Source of the DNA: an uncultured Catenibacterium sp.
GTDB lineage: Bacteria > Bacillota_I > Bacilli_A > Erysipelotrichales > Coprobacillaceae
NCBI GenBank assembly: GCA_900540685.1
Contig: UQGS01000008.1
Span: 1-64,000, forward strand
DNA length: 64,000 nt
Direction of reading: 5' to 3'
In this document: positions 46,754 through 55,218 of the stretch, in pieces
Layout: each line of letters starts with the position of its first letter
Position numbering within the stretch: position 1 is the stretch's first letter
The notes under the pieces: generated by a model
What the model saw: the letters and a program-made list of their open reading frames with translations, nothing else
What the model was told of the DNA's origin: nothing
Database searches by the model: none
Program-made: the position numbers and the translations under genes

Positions 46754-48026
46754 AGTTTCTCATTTCTTCTTGTATATGCTTGATACGATGATACATACCT
46801 GGATGATCATAAGAAGTATATTCAATAAAGTTGGCAGGATGGACATCAATCAGTTCATCGCTGGAAATACGCTTAAATGTCGCAATTAATTCTTCTCCAT
46901 AACCATTATGTACTGCCTGATCATCTGCTTCATATTCTTCTCTTCTTGATACATAATTCATAAAAATAGAGCTTATATACATAATAGGGGTAATCATCAC
47001 ACCTAAACATGTAAAGATCACATCATAGTTCATATGAATTAGTCCAAAGCTCTTTAATACTCTTTCTGATAAGACGATACATAACTCACCATGAGGGATC
47101 ATATAGACTACACATATAAAAAGAATACATAATACAATGTATTTCATATAGTTGAAGATATTCTTCTTATGTTTCAAATGTCCTATTTCATGAGACAGAA
47201 CTGCAAGGAGTTCTCCTTCAGAATTTTCATCTAAGAAGTTATCCGCAATTCCAAATTCTTTATACCATAACATCTTTAATAGGAAAGCATTCTTACCAGT
47301 GGACTTCTTAGATTCATTATAGACCTCAATATGTTTGACCTTCTTAGGACAATCCTTCATCAGTTCTTCTATTTTATGTCTTAGTTCATTGTCTTCTAAT
47401 TCAGTAAATGTATATTGAATTCTTAAATACATATAACTGATCCCTAAGACAATTAAATAGAGGATAAACCCAATACATAATAGCCCTAAACATAACATCA
47501 AAGATTGTGCATAAGTAATAGAGAAGTGGTTTGTCCATGTTTCGATATGTTCTAGAATATAAAGACAAGGTATATAAAGGATGAAAGAAAGAACAAGGTC
47601 TAGAACTGTTTCTACGACTTCATCTTTTATGAATACTTTCATTGTCTTCTTATTCTTACCGTATTTCTCTTCTATCTTAAACGTTGCATAATAATCAAAA
47701 CATATACTTACAACTCTATTAATCAAAGAAATACTCAATACTGTCACAAAGAAACGTGTATACACATTTAAAGGTAATTGATCTATATAAGATAAGAAAG
47801 GAGAGAATAAGTAAAATATATACACTATTACTGTGAATAACCTATTACATAGCTTCATATGATCATAATCTTTCTCATAACTTAAGAAAGATGCATAACG
47901 CTTCTTATCATATATATCACTGACTTCAATAGGTAATGGTTTCTTTCTCTGTCTATTCTTTATACCATCTAATACAAAGCGATACCCTGTCTGTATCATA
48001 ATAATGATAAAAATCAACCATTTCAT
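46752..48026 (-). CDS. M48-family membrane metalloprotease (Ste24-like)
   Basis: The 424-residue protein has about seven hydrophobic segments and the zinc site HEIGH in LSHEIGHLKHKK at about residue 270, with a downstream glutamate in RREEYEADDQAV. That is the Ste24/CAAX-protease-1 layout. Bacterial members do membrane protein quality control. AAGGAGG precedes the ATG. It appears monocistronic. Confidence 0.88.
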   Translation of the reverse strand: MKWLIFIIIMIQTGYRFVLDGIKNRQRKKPLPIEVSDIYDKKRYASFLSYEKDYDHMKLCNRLFTVIVYIFYLFSPFLSYIDQLPLNVYTRFFVTVLSISLINRVVSICFDYYATFKIEEKYGKNKKTMKVFIKDEVVETVLDLVLSFILYIPCLYILEHIETWTNHFSITYAQSLMLCLGLLCIGFILYLIVLGISYMYLRIQYTFTELEDNELRHKIEELMKDCPKKVKHIEVYNESKKSTGKNAFLLKMLWYKEFGIADNFLDENSEGELLAVLSHEIGHLKHKKNIFNYMKYIVLCILFICVVYMIPHGELCIVLSERVLKSFGLIHMNYDVIFTCLGVMITPIMYISSIFMNYVSRREEYEADDQAVHNGYGEELIATFKRISSDELIDVHPANFIEYTSYDHPGMYHRIKHIQEEMRN

Positions 48027-48089
48027 ACTAAAAACCTCCTTGATTCATTACTAAAATTAAAAAATACATAAAAATTATTGGTATTAATA

Positions 48090-48118
48090 TTGAAATGCAA
48101 GCGCATACGTACTATAAT
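48090..48118 (+). promoter_or_regulatory. Strong promoter with no gene behind it
   Basis: TTGAAA (48090-48095), 17-bp spacer, TATAAT (48113-48118). No open frame follows before the terminator at 48281, so it probably drives the small RNA described at 48125. Confidence 0.75.
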
Positions 48119-48124
48119 ACCCAT

Positions 48125-48307
48125 AGAATCTAGAATGCAAATAAATGACTGCTTGAAATGCAGAAGGACAAATATTATAAAACCATTTCTCAATTAATGC
48201 CTATCAACTTATTGTCATTCCTAAATACTGCGAATATATAATCCGGATTGTTCCTCACTGCATATTGCCTCTAGATAAGAAAAAGAACCTTTTGAGGTTC
48301 TTTTTTT
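48125..48307 (+). ncRNA. Candidate 6S-like RNA (about 180 nt)
   Basis: The stretch from the promoter to the terminator folds as a long interrupted rod. Matching arms are ATCTAGA (48128) with TCTAGAT (48270), GCAAATA (48137, one bulge) with TATTGC (48263), TGCA (48159) with TGCA (48259), AGGA (48165) with TCCT (48252), CAA with TTG (48248), and ATTATA (48174) with TATAAT (48237). A small CTGC/GCAG hairpin lies in the 5' half. Size, rod shape and a free-standing promoter fit 6S RNA, which binds RNA polymerase. I could not compare with a covariance model. Confidence 0.5.
48281..48307. terminator. Terminator shared by the 6S-like RNA and the GntR gene
   Basis: Stem AAAAGAACCT / AGGTTCTTTT with loop TTTG, then TTT on the plus strand; a T run is also present on the minus strand. 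Confidence 0.8.
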
Positions 48308-48308
48308 C

Positions 48309-49004
48309 TTAATCTACATTAGATGCATAGAAATGAGTTGTCTTATAGTTATATACAATACGTGATACATTGAATAACTGTCCATTAGAAAGATGTACAT
48401 AGTCTTCTACTTCTAATGCAGGACTACCTTCTTCTAATCCTAGTACAGCTGCTTCTTGTGCACTTAATTGTTTAACATGGAAATACTTATCCGCAAAACC
48501 AATACTTAACTTTAAATCATTCTTAATATAAGTATAGATTGACTGACTTGCAATACGACGATCAAGTGAAGGAACAAGGTCCTTATTGTAGTATGTATAC
48601 TCAATAGCCATTGGTACACCATCCATCTTTCTTACTCTTTCAATATAATAGATAGGTGTAGTAAGTTCACACTGCATACGTTTCGCAAGTTCTTCTCCAG
48701 CCATCATAATATGGAATCCTTTGACATCAGTAGTAATCTTATGACGTGGAGCATTTTCAGTAATACCACGAGAACCATTCATCCATAAAGAATCATCATC
48801 TCTTGTATGACGTACAAATACACCACTTCCCTGAATAGAGAATAGAGTACCCTGTTTCTTTAAAGTACGGATTGCGTTTCTAATAGTATTTCTACTTACC
48901 TGATACTGTTCAATTAACTGATCTTCTGTTGGAAGCTTATCAGTATATTCATTTGTTTCTATTTTGCGGATAATATCTTCCACTACTTCTTGATATTTTG
49001 ACAT
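48309..49004 (-). CDS. GntR-family regulator with UTRA domain
   Basis: The 231-residue protein has a winged helix (LPTEDQLIEQYQVSRNTIRN) and a C-terminal UTRA ligand domain. I choose the ATG at 49004 (MSKYQEVV) because GGTGAT, a good ribosome site, lies seven bases before it; upstream ATGs overlap that site. It is divergent from the HAD/oxidoreductase operon, which it may control. The effector is unknown. Confidence 0.87.
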   Translation of the reverse strand: MSKYQEVVEDIIRKIETNEYTDKLPTEDQLIEQYQVSRNTIRNAIRTLKKQGTLFSIQGSGVFVRHTRDDDSLWMNGSRGITENAPRHKITTDVKGFHIMMAGEELAKRMQCELTTPIYYIERVRKMDGVPMAIEYTYYNKDLVPSLDRRIASQSIYTYIKNDLKLSIGFADKYFHVKQLSAQEAAVLGLEEGSPALEVEDYVHLSNGQLFNVSRIVYNYKTTHFYASNVD

Positions 49005-49093
49005 TTTTTTCATCACCGCCCACATATTAACACAACCTAACTTTTTGGTCTAGTATGAAAATAGTGATATAATGCATTTTGAGGTGAAAAAGT

Positions 49094-49912
49094 ATGAAAT
49101 TAACAAGAATCAAGATGATTATTTGTGATATGGACGGTACTTTGTTGGATAATCAGAAGAATCTGCCTCCACATTTTAATCAAATATATAAGGAATTGTA
49201 TGATAGAAATATCGTTTTTGCGATTTCATCTGGAAGACAGATGGGAGAAGTGAAGAAGTATTTTGAAGGGAATAAGACTATATATCTAATGGCTGAAAAT
49301 GGTGGCTATATACAACATGATGGTGAGACATTACTTGCAGACTATATGAACAAGGAAGATGTGTATAAGCTAGTTAATTATGTGAATACACTTGATGGTA
49401 TGGCTCCGATGTTAAGTGGTAAGAAAGCCATGTATGCCTTTAATAAGGATAAAGCACTCATTAGCCAGCATACAAATCACTTTAGTATTACTTATGTAGA
49501 TACAATAGAAGATATAGAGGATGATATATTCAAGATTACAATCTGTGATCCTATAGATCCAGTAAAGAACTGCTTGGAAGGCCCTTTGTCTAGTATAAAA
49601 GATTTTGAAGTCAAACCATCAGGAGACTGTTGGATTGATATCAATAAGAAAGGACAGTCTAAAGCAGATAGTGTCGTCTTCTTGCAGAATAAACTCAATA
49701 TATCAGAAGAAGAAACAATGGTCTTTGGAGATTCTGATAATGATCTGCCTATGTTTGATCATGCTTATTATAGTTTTGCGATGAAGAATGCAGATCACTT
49801 TATTCAAAGTAAAGCGTGTTTTGTGACTACAGAAGATAATGATCATGATGGGGTTATGAAGACAATACAGAAAATGATGGAGGGTGAAGATGGATTATTT
49901 ATACAAATTTAA
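49094..49912 (+). CDS. HAD-superfamily phosphatase (Cof type)
   Basis: The 272-residue protein has the nucleophile motif CDMDGTLLDNQ and the distal motif VFGDSDNDLPMF, with a Cof-type cap between. It is the first gene of a three-gene operon with a flavin-binding-like protein and a dehydrogenase, and its 3' end overlaps the next gene by 23 bases. It is the third Cof-type HAD gene in the window; none are near-identical. Confidence 0.87.
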   Translation: MKLTRIKMIICDMDGTLLDNQKNLPPHFNQIYKELYDRNIVFAISSGRQMGEVKKYFEGNKTIYLMAENGGYIQHDGETLLADYMNKEDVYKLVNYVNTLDGMAPMLSGKKAMYAFNKDKALISQHTNHFSITYVDTIEDIEDDIFKITICDPIDPVKNCLEGPLSSIKDFEVKPSGDCWIDINKKGQSKADSVVFLQNKLNISEEETMVFGDSDNDLPMFDHAYYSFAMKNADHFIQSKACFVTTEDNDHDGVMKTIQKMMEGEDGLFIQI

Positions 49913-50453
49913 GGATGGATTGACTATAGTGAAGGATGATATGCCTTTAGATGATCATTGTATGCACTATAGTGATGACTGGGAAACATTACTTCCTTTT
50001 AAAGTTCCAGGGAAGATGAGAAAAACAAAACAACTATTAAACTATAATGAATCAATGAATATACTTCATAAGATATCCTATGGTGTTCTCTCATTCTTTG
50101 ATGAAATACCTTATGGTATTCCTTTAGATCATGTTTCTATGAATGGAAAGCTCTATTTCCATTCATCTAAAATAGGCTATAAGATCAAAGGGGTAGGAAA
50201 ACAGGTCAGTTATACTGTGGTAGAGGATTGTGGTATTAATGAAGAGAAGACAACACACAATCATCGTTCAGTATATATATTAGGTATATTAGAAGAAGTA
50301 AATAATAAAGAAACAAAGAAAGATGTATTAAATACATTAGTTCATACACTTTGTCCTACACAGAAGGTAGATATTACAGAACAAATGGTAGATAATGTGA
50401 ATATCTTAGAAATAGATATACAGTATATGATAGGAAAGGAACATATAAGATGA
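49890..50453 (+). CDS. Pyridoxamine-phosphate-oxidase-fold protein (NimA-like)
   Basis: The 187-residue protein resembles the small flavin-binding split-barrel family: YGVLSFFDEIPYGIPLDH and GKLYFHSSKIGYKI. Members bind FMN or similar and include 5-nitroimidazole reductases (NimA), but function here is not shown. I start it at the ATG at 49890 behind GGAGG. It overlaps the HAD gene and the next gene by four bases. Confidence 0.72.
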   Translation: MDYLYKFKDGLTIVKDDMPLDDHCMHYSDDWETLLPFKVPGKMRKTKQLLNYNESMNILHKISYGVLSFFDEIPYGIPLDHVSMNGKLYFHSSKIGYKIKGVGKQVSYTVVEDCGINEEKTTHNHRSVYILGILEEVNNKETKKDVLNTLVHTLCPTQKVDITEQMVDNVNILEIDIQYMIGKEHIR

Positions 50454-51316
50454 AGAAGATTGGATTTATTGGTTTAGGGATCATGGGTTTACCTATGGCA
50501 GGTCATTTAATGGATGCAGGATATGAAATGCATATTTATGCAAGACATCCAGAAAAGGTGACATCTTTAGTAGAGAAGGGTGCTACACTTCATTCTACTA
50601 TTCATGATTGTGTGAAAGATGTAGACGTAGTGATGACTATTGTAGGTTTTCCACAGGATGTAGAAGAAGTTTATTTTAATGACAACAACATTCTTGATTC
50701 AGTAAAAGAAGGGACATATTTGATTGATATGACAACGACATCACCTACACTTGATCAAAGAATATATGAAGAAGGTAAGAAGAGAAATCTACATGTATTA
50801 GATGCACCAGTGACTGGTGGAGATACAGGCGCAAAGAATGCGACTCTTTCTATTCTAGTAGGAGGAGATAAAGAAGATTATGAAGCATGTCTTCCTTTAT
50901 TTAAAGCTATGGGGACTAATATTAATTATCAGGGTCCTAGTGGTTCAGGACAGCATGCCAAGATGGCCAATCAGATCATGATTGCAGGGGCATTATCTGG
51001 TGTATGTGAAGCTCTAACATATGCATCAAGTAAAGGGTTAGATTTAGATGTTTTATTAAAGTCTGTGTCTACTGGTGCTGCAGGTTCTCATCAGTTAGAT
51101 GCATTTGGCCCTAAGATCTTAAAAGATGATTATCAGCCAGGATTCTTTATGAAACACTTTATTAAAGATATGAAGCTAGCAGATGAAGAAGCTAAAGAAT
51201 CAGATATAACACTTAATGTATTAGAAACAGTATTAAGAAACTATCAGGAACTAGAAAAAGAAGGCTATGGTGACTTAGGTACACAAGCCTTAATCAAGTA
51301 TTATAAAAAGCCCTAA
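50450..51316 (+). CDS. 3-hydroxyisobutyrate dehydrogenase-family oxidoreductase
   Basis: The 288-residue enzyme has the NAD(P) motif GFIGLGIMGLPMAGHL, the substrate motif DAPVTGGDTGA, and the catalytic lysine in GSGQHAKMANQ. The family includes tartronate-semialdehyde reductase (GarR) and 3-hydroxyisobutyrate dehydrogenase; the substrate cannot be chosen from sequence alone. The start overlaps the previous stop (ATGA). Confidence 0.9.
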   Translation: MKKIGFIGLGIMGLPMAGHLMDAGYEMHIYARHPEKVTSLVEKGATLHSTIHDCVKDVDVVMTIVGFPQDVEEVYFNDNNILDSVKEGTYLIDMTTTSPTLDQRIYEEGKKRNLHVLDAPVTGGDTGAKNATLSILVGGDKEDYEACLPLFKAMGTNINYQGPSGSGQHAKMANQIMIAGALSGVCEALTYASSKGLDLDVLLKSVSTGAAGSHQLDAFGPKILKDDYQPGFFMKHFIKDMKLADEEAKESDITLNVLETVLRNYQELEKEGYGDLGTQALIKYYKKP

Positions 51317-51327
51317 GAGAGGGCTTT
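51307..51327. terminator. Bidirectional terminator
   Basis: Stem AAAGCCCT / AGGGCTTT with a 5-nt loop between convergent genes. Confidence 0.8.
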
Positions 51328-52410
51328 AAGCAACTCAGTCTTAGAAGCAGGGGTAAATCCCTGGATCATTTCTTTTGATCCTCCACCTTTGCTTCTAAGG
51401 CTTTTTAATTGTGTTAATATATCCAATGCATTATTCGTAGAACCTATGACATAACGATAACCTTTCTCATCATTTCCTACAAATACACCACCTGTACCAT
51501 AAACATTAACGAGATGATTAGTCACTTCTCTTTGATTCACAGGGAGACAGTCTTCCACAAATAAATAAGCATTTTCACATAAAGAAAGCATATGTTCTTT
51601 TTCTAGTTGTGTATATTTCACTTCTAAAGCTGTTTTTTCTTCATACATCTTATTCACTTGTTTTACAAGTGTATGATTATTGGAAGAGAAAAGATGATAA
51701 AGTGATTCAAGATGATCAAAATCATCCTTGAAACGATGATAAGCACGTTCACCAAATAAGAATATAAAACGTGTCCCTCTCGTTGTATGAATCACTTTGA
51801 TGATCTTGAATACCCCTAATTCACCTGTTCTTTTTACATGAGGCGCACAACATGCACATATATCATAATCTTTGATCTCTACAATACGTACTTTACCTTC
51901 AATCTCTTTCTTAGAACGATAAGAAATACTCTCTAAATCATCAGGATAGAAACAATGAACTTCTTTATTTTCATAGATGGCCTGATTCACTTTCTCTTCT
52001 ATTGAATCAATATCCTTGATATCACCATCATATTCTACTTGTCCTTCTTCACTATTGAGATGGAAACTCACATTATCATAACCATATAAACTATGCACAA
52101 TACCAGAAAGAAGATGTTCTCCTGTATGATTCTGCATAAAAGAATAGCGTCTCTTCCAGTCAATATGACCTTCTATTGTATCTCCTATATGTAAGTTATG
52201 CTTCTTTACATAGTGAATAATCATATCATCTTTAATCTGTACATCCTTAACAGGAATATCATTAATAGTCCCTAGATCACATTCCTGACCACCTTCCTCA
52301 GGAAAGAAAAGTGTTTGGTTAAGAATGATTTCATTTTGATTTACTTCTACTACTGTTGCCTTGAAATCTGTACTATAAGGCATTTCATCATATAATTTTA
52401 TTGTTTTCAT
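51313..52410 (-). CDS. Alanyl-tRNA editing protein (AlaX type)
   Basis: The 365-residue protein hydrolyses mischarged tRNA-Ala. It has the zinc/active-site motifs NHTGEHLL (HxxxH) and CACCAPHVKRTGE (CxxxH), and a C-terminal DHHA1-like region ending GGGSKEMIQGF, matching the long AlaX form. The tRNA synthetase part is absent, as expected. It is divergent from the MATE gene. Confidence 0.9.
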   Translation of the reverse strand: MKTIKLYDEMPYSTDFKATVVEVNQNEIILNQTLFFPEEGGQECDLGTINDIPVKDVQIKDDMIIHYVKKHNLHIGDTIEGHIDWKRRYSFMQNHTGEHLLSGIVHSLYGYDNVSFHLNSEEGQVEYDGDIKDIDSIEEKVNQAIYENKEVHCFYPDDLESISYRSKKEIEGKVRIVEIKDYDICACCAPHVKRTGELGVFKIIKVIHTTRGTRFIFLFGERAYHRFKDDFDHLESLYHLFSSNNHTLVKQVNKMYEEKTALEVKYTQLEKEHMLSLCENAYLFVEDCLPVNQREVTNHLVNVYGTGGVFVGNDEKGYRYVIGSTNNALDILTQLKSLRSKGGGSKEMIQGFTPASKTELLKALS

Positions 52411-52444
52411 ATACTTATCACCTTCATTATTCTAACATAAATAC

Positions 52445-52475
52445 TTGACCGAGAGGTACTACCGGGTGATAAAGT
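52445..52475 (+). promoter_or_regulatory. Candidate MerR-type promoter upstream of the MATE gene
   Basis: TTGACC (52445), 19-bp spacer, TAAAGT (52470). The spacer holds GAGAGGTACTACCGGGTG, related to the dyad near 26151. No MerR gene is adjacent. The -10 is only moderate. Confidence 0.45.
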
Positions 52476-52554
52476 GTTTTCATAATATGTGAGTTATGAA
52501 GCATAAACAATAAAATGTGTTAGAATAACACAGGAAAAGAAGGGAGAAATTATT

Positions 52555-53901
52555 GTGGATAAAAAGAAAACATCAGTCAATATGCTGGAAGGTTCAATAT
52601 TTAAGAGTTTAGTTATCTTTATGATTCCAATTCTTATATCAAACATCTTCCAGCAGTTCTATAACACAATGGACACAGCCATTGTAGGAAATACTTTAGG
52701 AATGACATCACTTTCTGCGATTGGTTCATGTGCAGCTGTTTATGACCTATTAGTAGGTTTTGCGTTAGGTATTGGGAATGGTTTATCCATTGTCACTGCA
52801 AGAAGCTATGGTTCAGGAGATGAAGAACTCTTAAAGAAATCAGTCGCAGCCAGCTTTGTGATTGGTATTGTATCTTCTGTTGTGATTACTATTATCGCAT
52901 CTATGGGAATTAAACCATTACTTATTGCGATTAATGTATCACCAGATCTACTTAATGAAGCTTATAGCTATATTATTGTGATTATACAATTCTTAGTCGT
53001 TATGTTTGCGTATAACTTATGTGCAGGCTTATTACGTGCGATAGGGAATAGTCTCATGCCTTTAATCTTCTTAATCATATCATCTGTATTAAATATTGGT
53101 TTAGACTTATTCTTTATTACACAGCTTCATATGGGTGTAAGAGGTGCAGCTGTTGCGACAGTCATTGCCCAGGGTGTATCAGTTGTATTCTGTCTCATCT
53201 ATATCTTTAAGAATGTTCCATTACTCGTACCAGAAAAGAGACATTTTAAATTTGATGCAGACCTATATAAAGAACTATTAGGCCAGGGATACTCTATGGC
53301 TATTATGAGTGCTATTGTGAATGCAGGTTCAGTTATCTTACAATCAGGTATCAATGGTTTAGGAAGCAAACAGATCATTGCAGGTCATACATCTGCAAGA
53401 AAACTTTATATGTTCTTTAATATGCCTTTCACAGCTATGGGTCAGGCAACCAGTACATTTGTATCTCAAAATAGAGGTGCAGGAAACCCATCACGTATCC
53501 GTAAAGGTATGAAAGAAATGTATATCTATGATGTTGTCGTTGCCGCAATTGTCACAGTCATACTATTATTCACTGCACCTACACTTGTAAAATGGATATC
53601 AGGTACATCAGACCATACAGTCTTATACAATGGTTCACTTTACTTACGCATTGTTGCACCTAACTATGCAGTATTAGGTGTTCTTATGCAGACAAGATTT
53701 GCATTACAGGGTATTGGACAGAAGATGTTACCACTTGTATCTAGTGTTATTGAATTAGTCGGTAAGATCATCTTCGTATTCGCACTTATTCCAGTCTTTA
53801 AATATATGGCTGTCATCTTCTGTGAACCAGTCATCTGGGTTGTTATGACAATCTATCTATTAATTGTATTCTGGAGAGATCCATTCATTAAAGAGGCTTA
53901 G
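52555..53901 (+). CDS. MATE-family efflux pump
   Basis: The 448-residue membrane protein has about 12 hydrophobic segments and the MATE hallmarks FQQFYNTMDTAIVGN near the N-terminus, and FVSQNRGAGNPSRI. It exports cationic drugs or metabolites using sodium or proton gradients. It begins with GTG at 52555 behind AAGGGAG. A possible MerR-controlled promoter lies upstream, which fits drug-induced expression. Confidence 0.9.
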   Translation: MDKKKTSVNMLEGSIFKSLVIFMIPILISNIFQQFYNTMDTAIVGNTLGMTSLSAIGSCAAVYDLLVGFALGIGNGLSIVTARSYGSGDEELLKKSVAASFVIGIVSSVVITIIASMGIKPLLIAINVSPDLLNEAYSYIIVIIQFLVVMFAYNLCAGLLRAIGNSLMPLIFLIISSVLNIGLDLFFITQLHMGVRGAAVATVIAQGVSVVFCLIYIFKNVPLLVPEKRHFKFDADLYKELLGQGYSMAIMSAIVNAGSVILQSGINGLGSKQIIAGHTSARKLYMFFNMPFTAMGQATSTFVSQNRGAGNPSRIRKGMKEMYIYDVVVAAIVTVILLFTAPTLVKWISGTSDHTVLYNGSLYLRIVAPNYAVLGVLMQTRFALQGIGQKMLPLVSSVIELVGKIIFVFALIPVFKYMAVIFCEPVIWVVMTIYLLIVFWRDPFIKEA

Positions 53902-53913
53902 TCCTCTTTTTTT
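53890..53913 (+). terminator. Terminator after the MATE gene
   Basis: Stem AAAGAGG / CCTCTTT, 6-nt loop, then T run; it overlaps the stop codon. Confidence 0.75.
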
Positions 53914-53917
53914 AAAT

Positions 53918-53998
53918 ACCTATTTAGAAATAATTCTAAATAGGTATTGTATTTCTTTATACTTGATGTATAATCTATTTAGAAAGTTATCTAAATAG
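53918..53998 (+). promoter_or_regulatory. Promoter flanked by twin 24-bp operators
   Basis: Two copies of CTATTTAGA-N6-TCTAAATAG lie at 53920-53943 and 53975-53998; the first extends to a 28-bp palindrome (53918-53945). Between them are TTGTAT (53947), a 16-bp spacer and TATAAT (53969). A repressor bound to both copies would cover the promoter. The gene behind encodes an ArsR/SdpR-like repressor. Confidence 0.85.
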
Positions 53999-54009
53999 GT
54001 GGTGAACAT

Positions 54010-54288
54010 ATGTTTGAGAAGACGTTTAAAGCACTCAGTGCACCAGTAAGAAGAGATATTCTGAATTTATTAAAGAAAGGTAGGATGTCTGCAGGAGATA
54101 TAGCTGCACAATTTGATATGACGCAGGCCACTGTCTCATATCATTTATCGATATTAAAATCTGCAGACTTAATCAGAGAAGAAAAAGATAAGAATTATAT
54201 TTATTATGAAATTAATGCGACTGTATTTGAGGAAATGTTGTTGTATTTTAAGTCTTTCTTAGGAGGAGAAGATGATGTTGAAGAATAA
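54010..54288 (+). CDS. ArsR-family repressor (SdpR-like)
   Basis: The 92-residue protein is a winged helix (FKALSAPVRRDILNLLKKGR, then MTQATVSYHLSILKSAD) without the metal-binding cysteines of ArsR proper, as in SdpR. It probably binds the twin palindromes directly upstream and represses itself and the membrane gene it overlaps by 17 bases. Confidence 0.9.
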   Translation: MFEKTFKALSAPVRRDILNLLKKGRMSAGDIAAQFDMTQATVSYHLSILKSADLIREEKDKNYIYYEINATVFEEMLLYFKSFLGGEDDVEE

Positions 54289-54901
54289 ATGGGTTAAATT
54301 TAGTTTAGTATTATTTCTGTTGCCACTTGTATGTATATTAGTGACTTATAATAAGTTACCTGCACAAGTCGCAACACACTTTGATATCCATGGAACACCT
54401 GATGGGTATATGGATAAGTTCTTAGGTTTATATGGTGTATGGGGCTTTATGTTAGTGCTTCATATTTTCTGTGCCTTTATGACATTTAAGGATCCTAAAA
54501 AGAGTAATATACCAGAAGTAGGATTAAGAATTATATTAATGATTTGTCCTGTCATGTGTTTGATGGTGACTCTACTTATTATTACATATAGTCTAGGCTA
54601 TCGTTTTGATATGACATTTATTATGAATATAGTAATAGGCTTCATCTTTATTATTATAGGTAATTACTTACCTAAAATAAAAAGAAACTATACTATAGGT
54701 ATTCGTATTTCATGGACATTAAATAGTGATGAGAACTGGTCACGTACACATAGATTTTCAGGTTATGTGTTTGTATTAACTGGAATGTTGTATATTATCT
54801 TTAGTATGTTAGGCTATATGTTTATTGGTATAGGAATTCTATTTATATCTAGTTTACTATGTTTTGGATATAGCTATAGCTTATACAGAAAAGGGATTTA
54901 G
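54272..54901 (+). CDS. SdpI-family membrane protein
   Basis: The 209-residue protein has about six membrane helices and the family motif LPAQVATHFDIHGTPDGY after the first, plus IGIRISWTLNSDENWSRTHR. SdpI proteins give immunity to the SdpC toxin in Bacillus, sensed with SdpR; no SdpC gene is present, so here it may sense or resist another envelope toxin. GGAGGAGAAG precedes the ATG. Confidence 0.88.
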   Translation: MMLKNKWVKFSLVLFLLPLVCILVTYNKLPAQVATHFDIHGTPDGYMDKFLGLYGVWGFMLVLHIFCAFMTFKDPKKSNIPEVGLRIILMICPVMCLMVTLLIITYSLGYRFDMTFIMNIVIGFIFIIIGNYLPKIKRNYTIGIRISWTLNSDENWSRTHRFSGYVFVLTGMLYIIFSMLGYMFIGIGILFISSLLCFGYSYSLYRKGI

Positions 54902-54925
54902 TGGATTACCACTAAATCTTTTTTT
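54895..54925 (+). terminator. Strong terminator
   Basis: Perfect stem GATTTAGTGG, loop ATTA, CCACTAAATC, then seven T, beginning inside the SdpI stop codon. Confidence 0.9.
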
Positions 54926-54979
54926 AATAGCATTTTCTAAAACTGCAAATTGGTGCATAAAATACAAAAGTAGTGTATA

Positions 54980-55056
54980 GTAAGGAATGGGTAGGGGAAT
55001 AGCTCATACCAAAATCCGATTTCCTTACCATGATCACCGAAGGTGATCTTTTTTTT
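54980..55056 (+). ncRNA. Orphan structured RNA or leader with terminator
   Basis: An 8-bp arm pair GTAAGGAA (54980) / TTCCTTAC (55021) encloses GGTA/TACC arms, and is followed by a terminator (GATCACC, GAA, GGTGATC, eight T; 55032-55056). It holds no open frame. Together they look like a short structured RNA. No convincing promoter is seen, so an upstream transcript or artefact is possible. I do not recognise the class. Confidence 0.35.
55032..55056 (+). terminator. Terminator upstream of the CRISPR locus
   Basis: Stem GATCACC / GGTGATC with loop GAA followed by eight T. Confidence 0.85.
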
Positions 55057-55146
55057 ATTTTTAAACAGAAATAATGAGAAATTTATCAAAAAAAATAGAA
55101 AAATTTAGTAAGTGCCTCTAAAAAGGCGCTGTCGGAGGGGTAACTG

Positions 55147-55175
55147 TTAATATATTTATTTAAAAGAGTTATAAT
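55147..55175 (+). promoter_or_regulatory. Candidate cas operon promoter
   Basis: TTAATA (55147), 17-bp spacer, TATAAT (55170). It is the best plus-strand promoter in the 484-bp gap. Transcripts from it would carry the full complement of the tracrRNA in their roughly 200-nt leader. Confidence 0.45.
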
Positions 55176-55218
55176 AAAGGAGTAAATAAATTCAAGTGTT
55201 GATAGTGAAAAAGACAAA

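Noticed and set aside
54980..55030. tRNA-like look (TAGCTCA box and acceptor-like arms)
   Set aside because: Only about 50 nt, with no anticodon arm or T-loop GTTCGA; a tRNA cannot be supported.
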